Shown here piece after piece: positions 26,814 to 36,452 of a stretch of 64,000 nucleotides of DNA. Each line of letters opens with the position of its first letter. Position 1 is the first letter of the stretch. The DNA comes from Gammaproteobacteria bacterium (GTDB lineage: Bacteria; Pseudomonadota; Gammaproteobacteria; Pseudomonadales; JAUIET01). A program made the position numbers and the translations under genes. The stretch spans positions 604,414 to 668,413 of the forward strand of contig JAUIET010000002.1 of assembly GCA_030429735.1 (NCBI GenBank), written 5' to 3'. The notes beneath the pieces were generated by a model. That model searched no databases and was not told where the DNA came from. It saw nothing but the letters and a program-made list of their open reading frames with translations.

Positions 26814-27248
26814 ATGACTGAGCCTACGCATTTCACCATTTCTGAACTCGCCAAAGAATTCGAAGTGACCAGCCGAACTATTCGCTTCTACGAAGAGAAG
26901 GGCTTGCTGAGTCCCACACGCAATGGTCAGCACCGTATCTACGACAAAGCCGACAGAGTACGTTTGGAGCTGATTCTTCGTGGCAAGCGAGCGGGGCTGT
27001 CACTGGATGAGAGTCGCGAGATAATTGATATGTACGCGCCGGGCAGCAGCAATGAACGGCAGTATCGATTTTTACTCGACAAGGTGAACAACAAGCAGGC
27101 GCAACTGGAGCGGCAGATAGAAGATATACAGCAGCTCATTGTAGGCTTAGAGGAAGTGCGCGACCGCTGTGAAACAGCGCTCAAATCGAACAAGGGCAGC
27201 TCTGAAAAATACCCGATGCCTCTGGCATACAGGCGAATCCAGCATTGA
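26814..27248 (+). CDS. liuR: MerR-family regulator of leucine/branched-chain catabolism
   Basis: DNA-binding regulator. Seen: the MerR winged-helix HTH at residues 7-30 (ISELAKEFEVTSRTIRFYEEKGLL), the second HTH region with DRVRLELILRGKRAGLSLDE, and a coiled-coil dimerisation helix (about 85-125). The liu operon follows directly and an ACGT-palindrome operator precedes it. The last 17 or so residues ([17 protein letters not shown]) are encoded by the left arm of a 180-bp inverted-repeat element, so the native C terminus appears to have been replaced. The truncation lies beyond the DNA-binding and dimerisation parts, so function may be kept. Confidence 0.9.
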   Translation: MTEPTHFTISELAKEFEVTSRTIRFYEEKGLLSPTRNGQHRIYDKADRVRLELILRGKRAGLSLDESREIIDMYAPGSSNERQYRFLLDKVNNKQAQLERQIEDIQQLIVGLEEVRDRCETALKSNKGSSEKYPMPLAYRRIQH

Positions 27249-27373
27249 GGCGCGAGTTTGCAGGCATACTGGCCGTACGCCAAAAACTCGCAACGAAAAG
27301 GCTGGATTCGCCTGTAAGCCCCGGAGGGCGCGGCCTGTAGCGCAGAGGCATTGGGTATTTTTCAGAGCTGCCC
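27194..27373. repeat. 180-bp inverted-repeat element between liuR and liuA
   Basis: Terminal arms of 31 nt, from 27194 (GGGCAGCTCTGAAAAATACC...) and ending at 27373, match as complements with one mismatch. A second nested pair, ACAGGCGAATCCAGC (from 27230) with its complement near 27301-27315, and a third, GCGAGTTT with AAACTCGC, complete a long imperfect hairpin. The right arm carries about 22 extra nt. It has the size and structure of a MITE or an ERIC-like palindromic repeat. No clear target-site duplication is visible, and I found no second copy in this window. Confidence 0.8.
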
Positions 27374-27389
27374 AAGCATTGAGGACGAT

Positions 27390-28559
27390 ATGGCAATCAC
27401 ATACCCCACATTAAATTTTGATCTCGGCGAAGAGATCGACATGTTGCGCGACAGTGTTCGTGCGTTTTGCGACGCCGAGCTGGCACCGCGCGCTGCTGAG
27501 ATTGACCACAGCAATAGCTTTCCCATGGATATGTGGCGCAAGTTTGGTGATATGGGCTTGCTAGGCATTACCGTGAGCGAACAATACGGTGGTTCGGATA
27601 TGGGATATCTGGCCCATGTGGTCGCCATGGAAGAGATTTCCCGTGCGTCAGCGTCAGTTGGTCTTTCTTATGGCGCACACTCGAATTTGTGCGTAAACCA
27701 GATTTTTCGCAATGGCAATGACGTGCAGAAAGAGAAGTACCTGCCAGGGCTTTGCTCTGGCGAACAGATTGGTGCCTTGGCCATGTCTGAACCCGGTGCC
27801 GGCTCAGACGTGGTCAGTATGAAACTGAAAGCGGTCAGGCAGGGTGACAAGTACATTCTAAACGGCAATAAAATGTGGATTACCAATGGGCCGGATGCAC
27901 ATACTTATGTGATCTATGCGAAGACCGATCCGGAAGGTGGTTCCAGAGGCATCACCGCCTTCATTGTCGAGCACGATTTTCCGGGTTTCTCCAGGGCGCA
28001 AAAGCTGGATAAACTGGGAATGCGTGGCTCTAACACCTGTGAGCTGGTGTTCGAAGACTGTGAAGTGCCTGCGGAGAACGTACTTGGCAGTGAAGGCCAG
28101 GGCGTCGGAATTTTGATGAGCGGACTGGATTTTGAACGCACCGTCCTGTCCGGCGGGCCAACTGGCATCATGTTGGCCTGTGTGGATGCAGTACTGCCTT
28201 ATATTCATGACCGCAAGCAATTCGGTCAGGCGATTGGTGAGTTTCAGCTTATCCAGGGCAAGGTAGCTGATATGTACACCGTAATGAATGCATCGCGAGC
28301 CTTTTTGTATACCGTTGCCAAAGCCTGCGATCGAGGCGAAAGCAGTCGTAAAGATGCTGCTGCTGTCATTCTGTACACGGCAGAGCAGGCCACTAAAATG
28401 GCGCTTGATGCGATTCAGTTGCTGGGTGGTAACGGCTACATCAACGAGTTTCCAACTGGGCGCTTGTTGCGTGATGCAAAACTGTACGAGATTGGTGCAG
28501 GTACGTCAGAGATTCGACGTATGCTGATCGGTCGCGAATTGTTTAACGATACACAATAG
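27390..28559 (+). CDS. liuA: isovaleryl-CoA dehydrogenase
   Basis: FAD-dependent acyl-CoA dehydrogenase oxidising isovaleryl-CoA to 3-methylcrotonyl-CoA in leucine breakdown. Seen: [33 protein letters not shown], and [14 protein letters not shown] carrying the catalytic Glu at the isovaleryl-CoA-dehydrogenase position. The C-terminal [12 protein letters not shown] has Gly where medium-chain enzymes have the catalytic Glu. This swap distinguishes the family. The ATG at 27390 has GAGG 5 nt upstream; 389 residues is the normal length. It is the first enzyme gene of the liu operon, 141 nt after liuR and just beyond the inverted-repeat element. Confidence 0.96.
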   Translation: MAITYPTLNFDLGEEIDMLRDSVRAFCDAELAPRAAEIDHSNSFPMDMWRKFGDMGLLGITVSEQYGGSDMGYLAHVVAMEEISRASASVGLSYGAHSNLCVNQIFRNGNDVQKEKYLPGLCSGEQIGALAMSEPGAGSDVVSMKLKAVRQGDKYILNGNKMWITNGPDAHTYVIYAKTDPEGGSRGITAFIVEHDFPGFSRAQKLDKLGMRGSNTCELVFEDCEVPAENVLGSEGQGVGILMSGLDFERTVLSGGPTGIMLACVDAVLPYIHDRKQFGQAIGEFQLIQGKVADMYTVMNASRAFLYTVAKACDRGESSRKDAAAVILYTAEQATKMALDAIQLLGGNGYINEFPTGRLLRDAKLYEIGAGTSEIRRMLIGRELFNDTQ

Positions 28560-28570
28560 AGGCGCCTGCC

Positions 28571-30181
28571 ATGCCGGTAATACAAACCAAACTTAACACC
28601 AGAGCGGCTGATTTTGCCGACAATACAGCGCATATGCAGGCGCAAGTGGATGACCTTGGGGAAAAGCTGGCCGAGATCAGTTTGGGTGGCAATGAAAAAT
28701 CGCGTGAGCGTCATGTGAGTCGCGGAAAACTGCTGCCCAGAGACCGGGTTGCTGGCTTGTTGGACCCAGGTTCACCATTCCTGGAATTCTCTCAGCTTGC
28801 GGGTTACAAGTTGTACGGCAAAGATCAGGTAAACGCCGGAGGTGTTATCACCGGGATCGGCAGAGTCAGCGGGCAGGAGTGCTTGATTGTCGCAAATGAT
28901 GCAACCATCAAAGGCGGCAGTTATTACCCGATCACAGTCAAAAAGCATTTGCGTGCACAGACTATTGCTGCGGAAAATCACCTGCCGTGTATTTATCTGG
29001 TGGATTCGGGCGGGGCGAACCTGCCATTGCAGGATGATATTTTTCCGGACCGGGATCACTTTGGTCATATCTTTTTCAATCAGGCCAATATGTCGGCTAA
29101 CGGTATTCCGCAAATTGCAGCTGTTATGGGCTCATGTACAGCAGGCGGTGCCTATGTACCGGCTATGGCAGATGAATCCATTATTGTGAAGGAGCAGGGT
29201 ACGATATTTCTAGGCGGGCCACCGTTGGTCAAGGCTGCCACGGGTGAAGAAGTGACGGCCGAAGAATTGGGCGGCGGCGACGTGCACACCCGCATCTCGG
29301 GCGTGGCGGATCACCTGGCACAAAATGATCACCACGCCCTGCAGTTAGTGCGTGATGCGGTCGCCAGACTGAATCGAAAGAAAACCGTGTCTCTGGATGT
29401 CACTGACGCTGAGGAACCACTGTATGACGCAACAGAGCTTTATGGCGTTATACCGAAGGACAAACGCCAACCCTATGATGTTCGCGAAGTAATTGCGCGC
29501 ATAGTAGACGGGTCAGAGTTTGACGAATTCAAGGCCCGCTTTGGTACAACGCTGGTGTGCGGTTTTGCCCGCATCTTTGGATACCCGGTTGGTATTGTGG
29601 CGAACAATGGCATTTTATTCAGCGACTCAGCACAAAAAGGCGCTCATTTTGTTGAACTCTGCGGCCAGCGAAAAATACCATTGGTGTTTCTGCAGAACAT
29701 CACCGGTTTTATGGTGGGTAAGCAGTACGAACATGAAGGCATCGCCAAGCATGGTGCGAAGATGGTCACCGCAGTATCAACGGTTGCCGTTCCAAAATTT
29801 ACGGTACTCATTGGTGGCTCGTTTGGCGCAGGCAACTACGGTATGTGCGGGCGAGCCTATGATCCCAGATTTTTATTTATGTGGCCGAACGCCCGTATTT
29901 CAGTTATGGGTGGCGAACAAGCTGCCGGCGTGCTCGCCCAAATCAAGCGCGAACAGATTTCCGCAGCGGGCGGGTCTTGGTCGGACGCAGAAGAGGCAGA
30001 GTTCAAGCAACCAATTATTGATAACTACGAGCACCAGGGGCACCCGTATTATGCGTCCGCACGATTGTGGGATGACGGCGTTATTGACCCGGCAGATACT
30101 CGTATGGTGCTGGGGTTATCCATTTCTGCCAGTCTAAACCGTCCGATCGGCGAAAGCCGTTTTGGCGTGTTCCGAATGTAG
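28571..30181 (+). CDS. liuB: methylcrotonoyl-CoA carboxylase, carboxyltransferase (beta) subunit
   Basis: Transfers the carboxyl group from biotin to 3-methylcrotonyl-CoA. Seen: the N-terminal [49 protein letters not shown] and [17 protein letters not shown] (the MCC-beta type, not propionyl-CoA carboxylase), and [14 protein letters not shown] in the C-terminal half. Its 536 residues match LiuB. It lies 11 nt after liuA and 9 nt before liuD, so the three are one transcript. The hydratase gene liuC, often between liuB and liuD, is missing here. Confidence 0.97.
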   Translation: MPVIQTKLNTRAADFADNTAHMQAQVDDLGEKLAEISLGGNEKSRERHVSRGKLLPRDRVAGLLDPGSPFLEFSQLAGYKLYGKDQVNAGGVITGIGRVSGQECLIVANDATIKGGSYYPITVKKHLRAQTIAAENHLPCIYLVDSGGANLPLQDDIFPDRDHFGHIFFNQANMSANGIPQIAAVMGSCTAGGAYVPAMADESIIVKEQGTIFLGGPPLVKAATGEEVTAEELGGGDVHTRISGVADHLAQNDHHALQLVRDAVARLNRKKTVSLDVTDAEEPLYDATELYGVIPKDKRQPYDVREVIARIVDGSEFDEFKARFGTTLVCGFARIFGYPVGIVANNGILFSDSAQKGAHFVELCGQRKIPLVFLQNITGFMVGKQYEHEGIAKHGAKMVTAVSTVAVPKFTVLIGGSFGAGNYGMCGRAYDPRFLFMWPNARISVMGGEQAAGVLAQIKREQISAAGGSWSDAEEAEFKQPIIDNYEHQGHPYYASARLWDDGVIDPADTRMVLGLSISASLNRPIGESRFGVFRM

Positions 30182-30190
30182 GGGGGCATC

Positions 30191-32203
30191 ATGAAAACGA
30201 AGCAGTTTGATAAAATCCTGATTGCCAACCGCGGTGAAATTGCCTGTAGGGTAATTCGCACTGCCGCGAAGCGGGGCATCTCTACAGTCGCGGTTTACAG
30301 TGACGCCGATCGTGACGCCTTGCATGTACGCATGGCCGATGAGGCTATCTACATAGGCGGTTCACCCTCGCGCGAATCGTATTTACAGTTTGAGCGTGTG
30401 CTGCATGCAGCTCACAGCACCGGTGCTCAAGCTATTCATCCCGGCTACGGTTTCCTGTCGGAAAATGCGGCATTTTGCCGCGCCTGTGAACAAGCGGGCA
30501 TCGTGTTTATCGGTCCACCGATAGCTGCTATCGAGGCCATGGGTTCGAAATCGGCCGCCAAGCAAATCATGGAAAAAGCCGGTGTGCCGCTGGTGCCCGG
30601 CTATCATGGCGATGATCAAGATGATGCGGTTCTAAAGCAATCGGCTGATGACATGGGCTATCCCGTATTGCTAAAAGCGGTTGCTGGTGGCGGTGGTAAA
30701 GGCATGCGTCAGGTCTGGTCATCTGACGAATTTGATGAGGCATTGGCGGCAGCAAGACGAGAAGCCAAAAGCAGTTTCGACGATGATGATATGTTGGTTG
30801 AGAAGTATCTCACGCAGCCGCGCCACGTTGAGATTCAGGTGTTCTGCGACTCACATGGCAATGCTGTTTATCTATTTGAACGCGATTGCTCAGTGCAGCG
30901 TCGACACCAAAAGGTCATTGAGGAAGCACCTGCGCCGGGCATGAGCGCGCAGTTGCGCCAGAAAATGGGTGAAGCGGCCATTCGTGCAGCGCAGGCCATT
31001 CAATACGAAGGCGCTGGAACCGTTGAGTTTCTGCTGGACAGCGACGGCTCCTTTTACTTTATGGAAATGAACACGCGCCTGCAGGTAGAGCACCCGGTGA
31101 CTGAAATGATCACCGGCGAAGACCTGGTGGATTGGCAGTTGCGTGTTGCGGCCGGTGAAACGCTCCCTAAAACACAAGATGAACTGAGCATGTCGGGTCA
31201 TGCATTCGAGGCGCGTATCTATGCTGAAGACCCCGATAATGATTTTTTACCGGTAACCGGTCGGTTGGCCTTCTTAAGCGTACCTCCGCAATCGAAATAC
31301 GTTCGTGTAGATACCGGGGTTGTACAAGGCGATGATGTCAGTGTGTACTACGACCCGATGATTGCGAAACTTGTTTGCTGGGATGAAAGCCGGGATAAAG
31401 CGTTGCAACGTTTGATAGCGGCGCTTAAGCAGTACCGCATAGCTGGCATGAAGACCAACGTGGCGTTTTTGACGAATTTAGCGAGCAGTGAACCGTTTCG
31501 GGAAGCCGAGCTGGATACCGGATTTATCGAAAAACATCACCAGCTTATATTTAGACAACAGCAAATCAATGCCTGCAAGGTGCTGTCACTCGCGGCTTTG
31601 TTCCTCAGTCTCAGTGCGCAACAACAGATGGAATTATCGCGCCGAAAATCGACTGATGCGAACTCTCCCTGGTTTAACAGCCAGCGCTGGCGGCACCTGG
31701 GTGCTGCCAAATTGGCCCATCAGATCTCTTTTAATGGAGTTGAATACGGCGTCGACATAGCTAATCAGGGAAATGGTTGTTTTGCTATTGGCGTACTCGA
31801 TGCCGTGGTGAAAGCAACTGGCTGGCTTGAGGAGGATTGTTTGCACGCCTGCCTGGATGGCCATGTCTTCGACGTGGCCGTTGCGCAATACAACGGTGAA
31901 GTCACGCTGTTTCTTGAAGAAGGTGAAGCTAGGTTTCAGCGCGTTTTCGCAGACCTGGGTAATAATAACGAATCAGCTCGTGGCAATGGCTTGCGTGCAC
32001 CGATGAATGGCACCATGGTCAGCCTGCTGGTTGACGAGGGGGCTCGCGTGAATGCGGGTGATTCATTGCTGGTAATGGAGGCCATGAAAATGGAGCACAC
32101 CATTCGCGCACCCAGTGATGGTACAGTGAAGCAGTTTTACTTCAAAGCTGGCGAGTTGGTAGATGGCGGTGCAGAACTACTGGACTTTGAACCTGGCGGT
32201 TAA
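30191..32203 (+). CDS. liuD: methylcrotonoyl-CoA carboxylase, biotin-carrying (alpha) subunit
   Basis: Carries out ATP-dependent carboxylation of biotin. Seen: biotin carboxylase domain (residues 1-450) with ANRGEIACRVIRTA, IHPGYGFLSENA, the ATP-grasp glycine loop KAVAGGGGKGMRQV, and NTRLQVEHPVTE; a linker (450-590); and a C-terminal biotinyl domain with the biotin Lys at 633 in MEAMKMEHTI. The 670 residues fit MccA/LiuD. The stop shares TTAA at 32200-32203 with the convergent BCCT gene, so the operon ends without room for an intrinsic terminator. Confidence 0.97.
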   Translation: MKTKQFDKILIANRGEIACRVIRTAAKRGISTVAVYSDADRDALHVRMADEAIYIGGSPSRESYLQFERVLHAAHSTGAQAIHPGYGFLSENAAFCRACEQAGIVFIGPPIAAIEAMGSKSAAKQIMEKAGVPLVPGYHGDDQDDAVLKQSADDMGYPVLLKAVAGGGGKGMRQVWSSDEFDEALAAARREAKSSFDDDDMLVEKYLTQPRHVEIQVFCDSHGNAVYLFERDCSVQRRHQKVIEEAPAPGMSAQLRQKMGEAAIRAAQAIQYEGAGTVEFLLDSDGSFYFMEMNTRLQVEHPVTEMITGEDLVDWQLRVAAGETLPKTQDELSMSGHAFEARIYAEDPDNDFLPVTGRLAFLSVPPQSKYVRVDTGVVQGDDVSVYYDPMIAKLVCWDESRDKALQRLIAALKQYRIAGMKTNVAFLTNLASSEPFREAELDTGFIEKHHQLIFRQQQINACKVLSLAALFLSLSAQQQMELSRRKSTDANSPWFNSQRWRHLGAAKLAHQISFNGVEYGVDIANQGNGCFAIGVLDAVVKATGWLEEDCLHACLDGHVFDVAVAQYNGEVTLFLEEGEARFQRVFADLGNNNESARGNGLRAPMNGTMVSLLVDEGARVNAGDSLLVMEAMKMEHTIRAPSDGTVKQFYFKAGELVDGGAELLDFEPGG

Positions 32204-33816
32204 GTTCCGGATTTCGGCGACACAGATGCGGCGTTACCAGATTGTGTTGTGCCTGCGTATTCAAGCCAAAGGCCTTTGGCGATGCTGAAACACATGACAA
32301 CCATGATTGCGCAGAAGGGCAATCCGGTGGTTAATGCAAGCGCTTGTAGCGAGGCCAACCCGCCGCCGAGCAGAAGCGCCGCTCCAAGCAAGCCCAAAAA
32401 GATACACCAGAACAGTCGTTGCGGTGTGGCTGTCTCGATTTTGCCACCCGCGGTCAGGGTGTCCATAACCAGCGAGCCTGAATCCATCGACGTTATAAAG
32501 AATACTAACACCAACAATATGCCAACGACAGAGCTCATATTGCTGAATGGCAGCTCTTGCAGGAACGCGAACAGCGATAATTCCGGTTGCCAATTATTAA
32601 CAGTGTCGACAACACCGGTATATCTATCAATTAAATACTGGTCCATCGCAAAGTTGCCAAACACTGTCATCCAAACCACAAAAATAGCAGAGGGCGCCAG
32701 CAGTGTGCCAAACACAAATTGGCGAACAGTGCGGCCGATAGAAATACGGGCGATAAACATCCCCACAAAAGGGGAAAATGCAATCCACCATGACCAGTAG
32801 AACGTGGTCCAGTCATGCATGAAATATCCGTCATCACGTCCTGCCCAACTACTTAACTTGGGCAGTTCTGTCACGTAAGCGATACTGGAATGGAACACAC
32901 CTTTCAAGGTGTCAATTGTTGGCCCTACTGCCAGCACAAACAGGCAAAGTAACAGAGCGAGTAGCATATTTAACTCGCTAAGCCGTTTAATGCCGCCATC
33001 CAGGCCGCGCAACACCGAGATCGATGCGGCGCAAGTTATTAAAGCCACGATGGTCACCTTGAGCGCTGAGCCTCCGGGAATGCCAAACAAATAGTACAAC
33101 CCACCCGCTGATTGCTCGGCTCCATAACCCAGTGATGTGGCCAGTCCAAACATTGTTGCGAAAACTGCGAGAATATCAATGATGTGACCGGGCCAGCCCC
33201 ATATGCGCTCGCCAAGCAATGGATAAAAGGCTGAGCGGATCAGTAGAGGCAAGCCTTTGTTGTAACAAAAAAAAGCAAGCGCCAGGCCAACAACCGCATA
33301 CACAGCCCAGGGATGAAATGCCCAGTGGTACAAAGTGGCTGCCATCGCAAGCTTGCGTGCGGCTTGGTCGGATTGGTATTCCAGGCCAAATGGTGGTTTA
33401 AGAAAGTGATTCATGGGTTCCAGCACCGCATAGAACATGATGCCAATACCTATACCCGCAGCAAACAACATCGCAACCCAGCTGAGATTGGAATATTGTG
33501 GGCGCGCGTCAGCACCACCTAGCCGAATAGAGCCCATAGGTGATAACGCCACGGCGACTACGAAGATCAGAAAAAAGTTTGCTGAATAGATGAAAAACCA
33601 ATCCAGGTTTTCCGTTACCCAGGGACGCATTGTGCCGAATTGCTCTGCGGCTTGTTGTGGGAATGTCAGCGTGTAAAGTACGAAAACAACGATGGAGGAA
33701 GCCGAAATAGCGAATACCGGGTTATGTACGTCGAGCCCAAACAACTGAACGTTATGTTCACCCATGCGGTGATCGGTCTGATAGTTCTCGTCGTCAGTGG
33801 AGATCTGTTCGGTCAC
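32200..33816 (-). CDS. BCCT family transporter (second copy)
   Basis: Quaternary-amine or osmolyte carrier of 538 residues, full length. Seen: the cytoplasmic N terminus, about twelve hydrophobic helices, the block AMLFAAGIGIGIMFYAVLEP after helix 2, and WSWWIAFSPFVGMFIARISIGRT in the centre. It differs from the carrier at 1-1471 (which has GASIIAW), so the substrates may differ; the GxGxG glycine stretch here is the usual betaine-type form. The start GTG 33816 has GAGAG upstream at short distance, and an ATG at 33765 is possible. No enzyme gene of amine metabolism is adjacent. Confidence 0.92.
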   Translation of the reverse strand: MTEQISTDDENYQTDHRMGEHNVQLFGLDVHNPVFAISASSIVVFVLYTLTFPQQAAEQFGTMRPWVTENLDWFFIYSANFFLIFVVAVALSPMGSIRLGGADARPQYSNLSWVAMLFAAGIGIGIMFYAVLEPMNHFLKPPFGLEYQSDQAARKLAMAATLYHWAFHPWAVYAVVGLALAFFCYNKGLPLLIRSAFYPLLGERIWGWPGHIIDILAVFATMFGLATSLGYGAEQSAGGLYYLFGIPGGSALKVTIVALITCAASISVLRGLDGGIKRLSELNMLLALLLCLFVLAVGPTIDTLKGVFHSSIAYVTELPKLSSWAGRDDGYFMHDWTTFYWSWWIAFSPFVGMFIARISIGRTVRQFVFGTLLAPSAIFVVWMTVFGNFAMDQYLIDRYTGVVDTVNNWQPELSLFAFLQELPFSNMSSVVGILLVLVFFITSMDSGSLVMDTLTAGGKIETATPQRLFWCIFLGLLGAALLLGGGLASLQALALTTGLPFCAIMVVMCFSIAKGLWLEYAGTTQSGNAASVSPKSGT

Positions 33817-34033
33817 GGAGCTCTCGGTTTGCGTTGCGCGGGTGAATCGGAGACCGTATCATAATCAGAGCAACCAGAGTATGACTGAGCGGTTTATTCG
33901 ATCGGTAAGCGGTCGCACGAGGTGCGTTAACTGTCATCGCGATATACCTAATTGATCTGTAGACTGTGTGGGTTAATCACGCGCTAAATGTTGGCGCGGC
34001 AGCGATAAAGGCGTTACAGGTGAGAGCAAACCA

Positions 34034-34723
34034 ATGAACTCGATTACTTCCAGTACCTGCGTGCTGGCGGATTTACTGCCGCTAGCCGGTGCAAGAGTGC
34101 TGGATATCGGCTCCGGTGACGGAAACATGGTTCGTTTTATGACGGAGTCTGGCGCCCGCGTCGTCGGTCTGGAATGCGGGCTGGAGCAACTTGATGAAGC
34201 TCAGTCACACCCGGCGGTGGGCGATGAAAAGTATATGCAAGGAGTTGCGCAGGCACTGCCCTTTGGTAACGGTTCGTTTGATGCAACCACGTTCTTTATG
34301 TCACTGCACCATGTTCCGGAAGTCTATATGCACAGCGCATTGCAAGAAGCGGCCAGGGTATTGAAACCCCATGGCATTGTGTATATTGCTGAACCGCTGG
34401 CACAGGGCAGCGGGTATGAGGTTCATGCGCCAATTGATGATGAGACCCTTGTGCGACAGCAAGCGCTGGAGGCGATGCAGCATGCGAGTGAATTCGGCTT
34501 GCAGCAAATACAGGAATTGTATTACGACACGTGTTACTACTACGCGGATTTTTCTGAATATAAGAATCAGCTTATTCGAATTGAACCCGCCCGTGCGGAG
34601 CCTTTCCAGCGCCTGGAAAGTGAACTCAGAGAGCTGTTTGAACGCTTGGGCAGGGTAACCGATCAAGGCGTAGAGTTCGATCAACCCATGCGGGTAAATA
34701 TGTTTCGGAAAGTATCTGGTTGA
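34034..34723 (+). CDS. class I SAM-dependent methyltransferase
   Basis: Small-molecule methyltransferase of 229 residues. Seen: motif I VLDIGSGDGNMV (about residues 22-33), the acidic loop VVGLECG, AQALPFGNGSFDAT as motif II, and HHVPEVYMHSALQEAARVLKPHGIVYIAEP as motif III region (seen in shorter blocks). This is the UbiE/Methyltransf_11 type. The C-terminal third has an unusual YYDTCYYYADF and no recognised domain. GAGAG precedes the ATG. It is 46 nt upstream of an MFS carrier on the same strand; a shared small-molecule pathway is possible but not shown. Confidence 0.87.
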   Translation: MNSITSSTCVLADLLPLAGARVLDIGSGDGNMVRFMTESGARVVGLECGLEQLDEAQSHPAVGDEKYMQGVAQALPFGNGSFDATTFFMSLHHVPEVYMHSALQEAARVLKPHGIVYIAEPLAQGSGYEVHAPIDDETLVRQQALEAMQHASEFGLQQIQELYYDTCYYYADFSEYKNQLIRIEPARAEPFQRLESELRELFERLGRVTDQGVEFDQPMRVNMFRKVSG

Positions 34724-34768
34724 TCCGTATTTGCAGTCGCATTTCAACGCAATCAAGCAACTGATTTC

Positions 34769-36049
34769 ATGACAAACTCTCATTCCGACTATTCGCCAGC
34801 CTATAGAAGCTATGTGCTGTTCGTTCTTTGGCTGACTTACATACTGAATTTCGTCGACCGTCAGTTAATCAATATTCTGTTGGAGCCGATAAAAACGGAG
34901 TTTGGCGCAAGTGATACGGCCATGGGCTTTTTAACCGGGTTTGCCTTTGCCCTGTTCTACGCAAGTTTGGGGGTGCCTATCGCGCGCTTAGCCGATCGAT
35001 GGTCGCGCCGTAATGTAATCGCAATTTCGGTAGGTATCTGGAGCGCAATGACCGCTATCAGTGGCTTGGCCAACAGCTTTACCCAACTGGCGTTGGCGCG
35101 AATTGGTGTGGGTGTGGGAGAAGCAGGGGGAACGCCCCCCTCACACAGTTTGATCGCTGACTATTTTCCACGCGAAAAACGCACAACTGCACTGAGTATT
35201 CACAGTACCGGCACGCACTTCGGCATACTCATTGGCATGGTTGTCGGCGCTTATATCGCGTCGCAGTATGGTTGGCGTATGGCTTTTTTGCTGTTTGGGA
35301 TACCTGGTGTACTGGTCAGTCTGCTGGTGGCATTGACGATTAAAGAGCCACCTCGGCAGCACCCACTGCCTGACAGTAATATGCTGGCCGATATACGCCA
35401 CGTTTGGCATCTCCCTGGTTTTGCGTTGATTGCTGTAGCCGGTTCGGTCACTGCCATTGCGACCTATGGCTTGGGAAATTGGACACCCAGCTTTTTAATG
35501 CGAACGCACGGTCTAAGCCTGGTTCACACCGGTTTGCTGATGGGGGTTACCGGTGCGCTTAGCGGCATTATCGGGGCGGTACTCAGTGGCATGCTCTGCG
35601 ATCGGCTTTCGCAAAGAGACAAGCGCTGGCAATGTTGGCTACCTGCGATCGGAGCGCTTGCCACCGCACCTTTAATGCTGGCCTTCCTGCTATGGCCTGA
35701 GTCGCAGCGGTTCTCATTGGGTGAACTGTCGATACCTGTTGCCATGCTGTTTACATTTGTTGGCGGAATTGTTGCCAGTTTCTGGATTGGCCCGACTTAT
35801 GCTGCTATTCAGACATTGGCCCCACCTTTGATGCGCACCCAGGCGTCCGCCGTTTTTCTGTTTATGTTCAATTTGCTCGGTTTGGGACTTGGTCCGTTGC
35901 TGGTTGGCATGCTCAGCGATGCGTTGCTGCCGATGTATGGCGCCAATAGCTTGCGCTATGCCTTATCGCTGTCGATGGGCCTGGTGTTGCTGGGCGGCTA
36001 TTTTTTCTGGCGCGCGGCTCCAGGCTATGCCAGCGCAAAGCATCAATAA
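34769..36049 (+). CDS. MFS transporter, Spinster-like
   Basis: Twelve-helix inner-membrane carrier of 426 residues. Seen: helix 1 with LTYILNFVDRQLINILLEPIK, the loop 2-3 motif GVPIARLADRWSRRNVIA (MFS motif A), GVGVGEAGGTPPSHSLIADYFP in helix 4, and RTTALSIHSTGTHFG. The DRQ motif and VGEAG block are typical of Spinster-related bacterial MFS carriers of sugars, lipids or aromatic acids. It follows the methyltransferase at 46 nt, and an AT-rich 400-nt spacer comes after. The substrate is unassigned. Confidence 0.9.
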   Translation: MTNSHSDYSPAYRSYVLFVLWLTYILNFVDRQLINILLEPIKTEFGASDTAMGFLTGFAFALFYASLGVPIARLADRWSRRNVIAISVGIWSAMTAISGLANSFTQLALARIGVGVGEAGGTPPSHSLIADYFPREKRTTALSIHSTGTHFGILIGMVVGAYIASQYGWRMAFLLFGIPGVLVSLLVALTIKEPPRQHPLPDSNMLADIRHVWHLPGFALIAVAGSVTAIATYGLGNWTPSFLMRTHGLSLVHTGLLMGVTGALSGIIGAVLSGMLCDRLSQRDKRWQCWLPAIGALATAPLMLAFLLWPESQRFSLGELSIPVAMLFTFVGGIVASFWIGPTYAAIQTLAPPLMRTQASAVFLFMFNLLGLGLGPLLVGMLSDALLPMYGANSLRYALSLSMGLVLLGGYFFWRAAPGYASAKHQ

Positions 36050-36127
36050 TCAATTTAATTGACTGTTAGAATCAAATCTAACGATGGTGCATTCTCCAGG
36101 TATCCGGCTTATACGCCTGCATCAACG

Positions 36128-36166
36128 CTGATTTCATCTACCTAACAATGTAGATCAGGTATTTTT
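36128..36166 (+). terminator. weak terminator candidate after the MFS gene
   Basis: Stem ATCTAC/GTAGAT (36136-36141 with 36150-36155), extended by CTG/CAG across a bulge, followed within 5 nt by ATTTTT. Low stem G+C makes it a poor terminator, but it is the only hairpin with a T-run in this spacer. Confidence 0.3.
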
Positions 36167-36250
36167 AATTATCCATGCCTGTACGGAAAGCATAAACCTA
36201 TATTAGGCATATCGCTATGTAGAAAGAGAGTGTTGTGAAAATTCTCTTTG

Positions 36251-36264
36251 GCAGAAATTTCTGC
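36251..36264. promoter_or_regulatory. perfect 14-bp palindrome GCAGAAATTTCTGC
   Basis: Candidate operator 189 nt before the KAS III start. It is the longest perfect palindrome in the spacer, and it lies in the control region of a unit that encodes a HTH protein. There is no direct evidence for binding. Confidence 0.35.
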
Positions 36265-36452
36265 AGGGATTATTAGCTTTCTATTGTTCTAACGAATATT
36301 TAATTGATCGTTCCATACAGAAATGTTAGGTAATAAACACATATTTGAATCGTTATTAATTTCCGTTGTCTACCCTTATGTAGCTTCGTTGTCAGCCAGA
36401 TTTTCCGGTTGCGGCTATGCATTTCAATTGTTCGTTATAAGAGGGAGAGACA

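Larger units (their letters stand above)
36050..36452. other. AT-rich, palindrome-rich spacer upstream of the KAS III gene
   Basis: 403 nt without a supported gene, visibly lower in G+C than its surroundings. It holds GTTAGA-ATCAAA-TCTAAC at 36065-36082, a weak terminator-like hairpin ATCTAC/GTAGAT at 36136-36155 followed by ATTTTT, CCTATATTAGG (around 36197), AAAGAGA/TCTCTTT (36223-36249) and the perfect palindrome GCAGAAATTTCTGC (36251-36264). GGGAGAG precedes the KAS III ATG. This is probably the control region of the KAS III / membrane-HTH pair. Confidence 0.6.
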
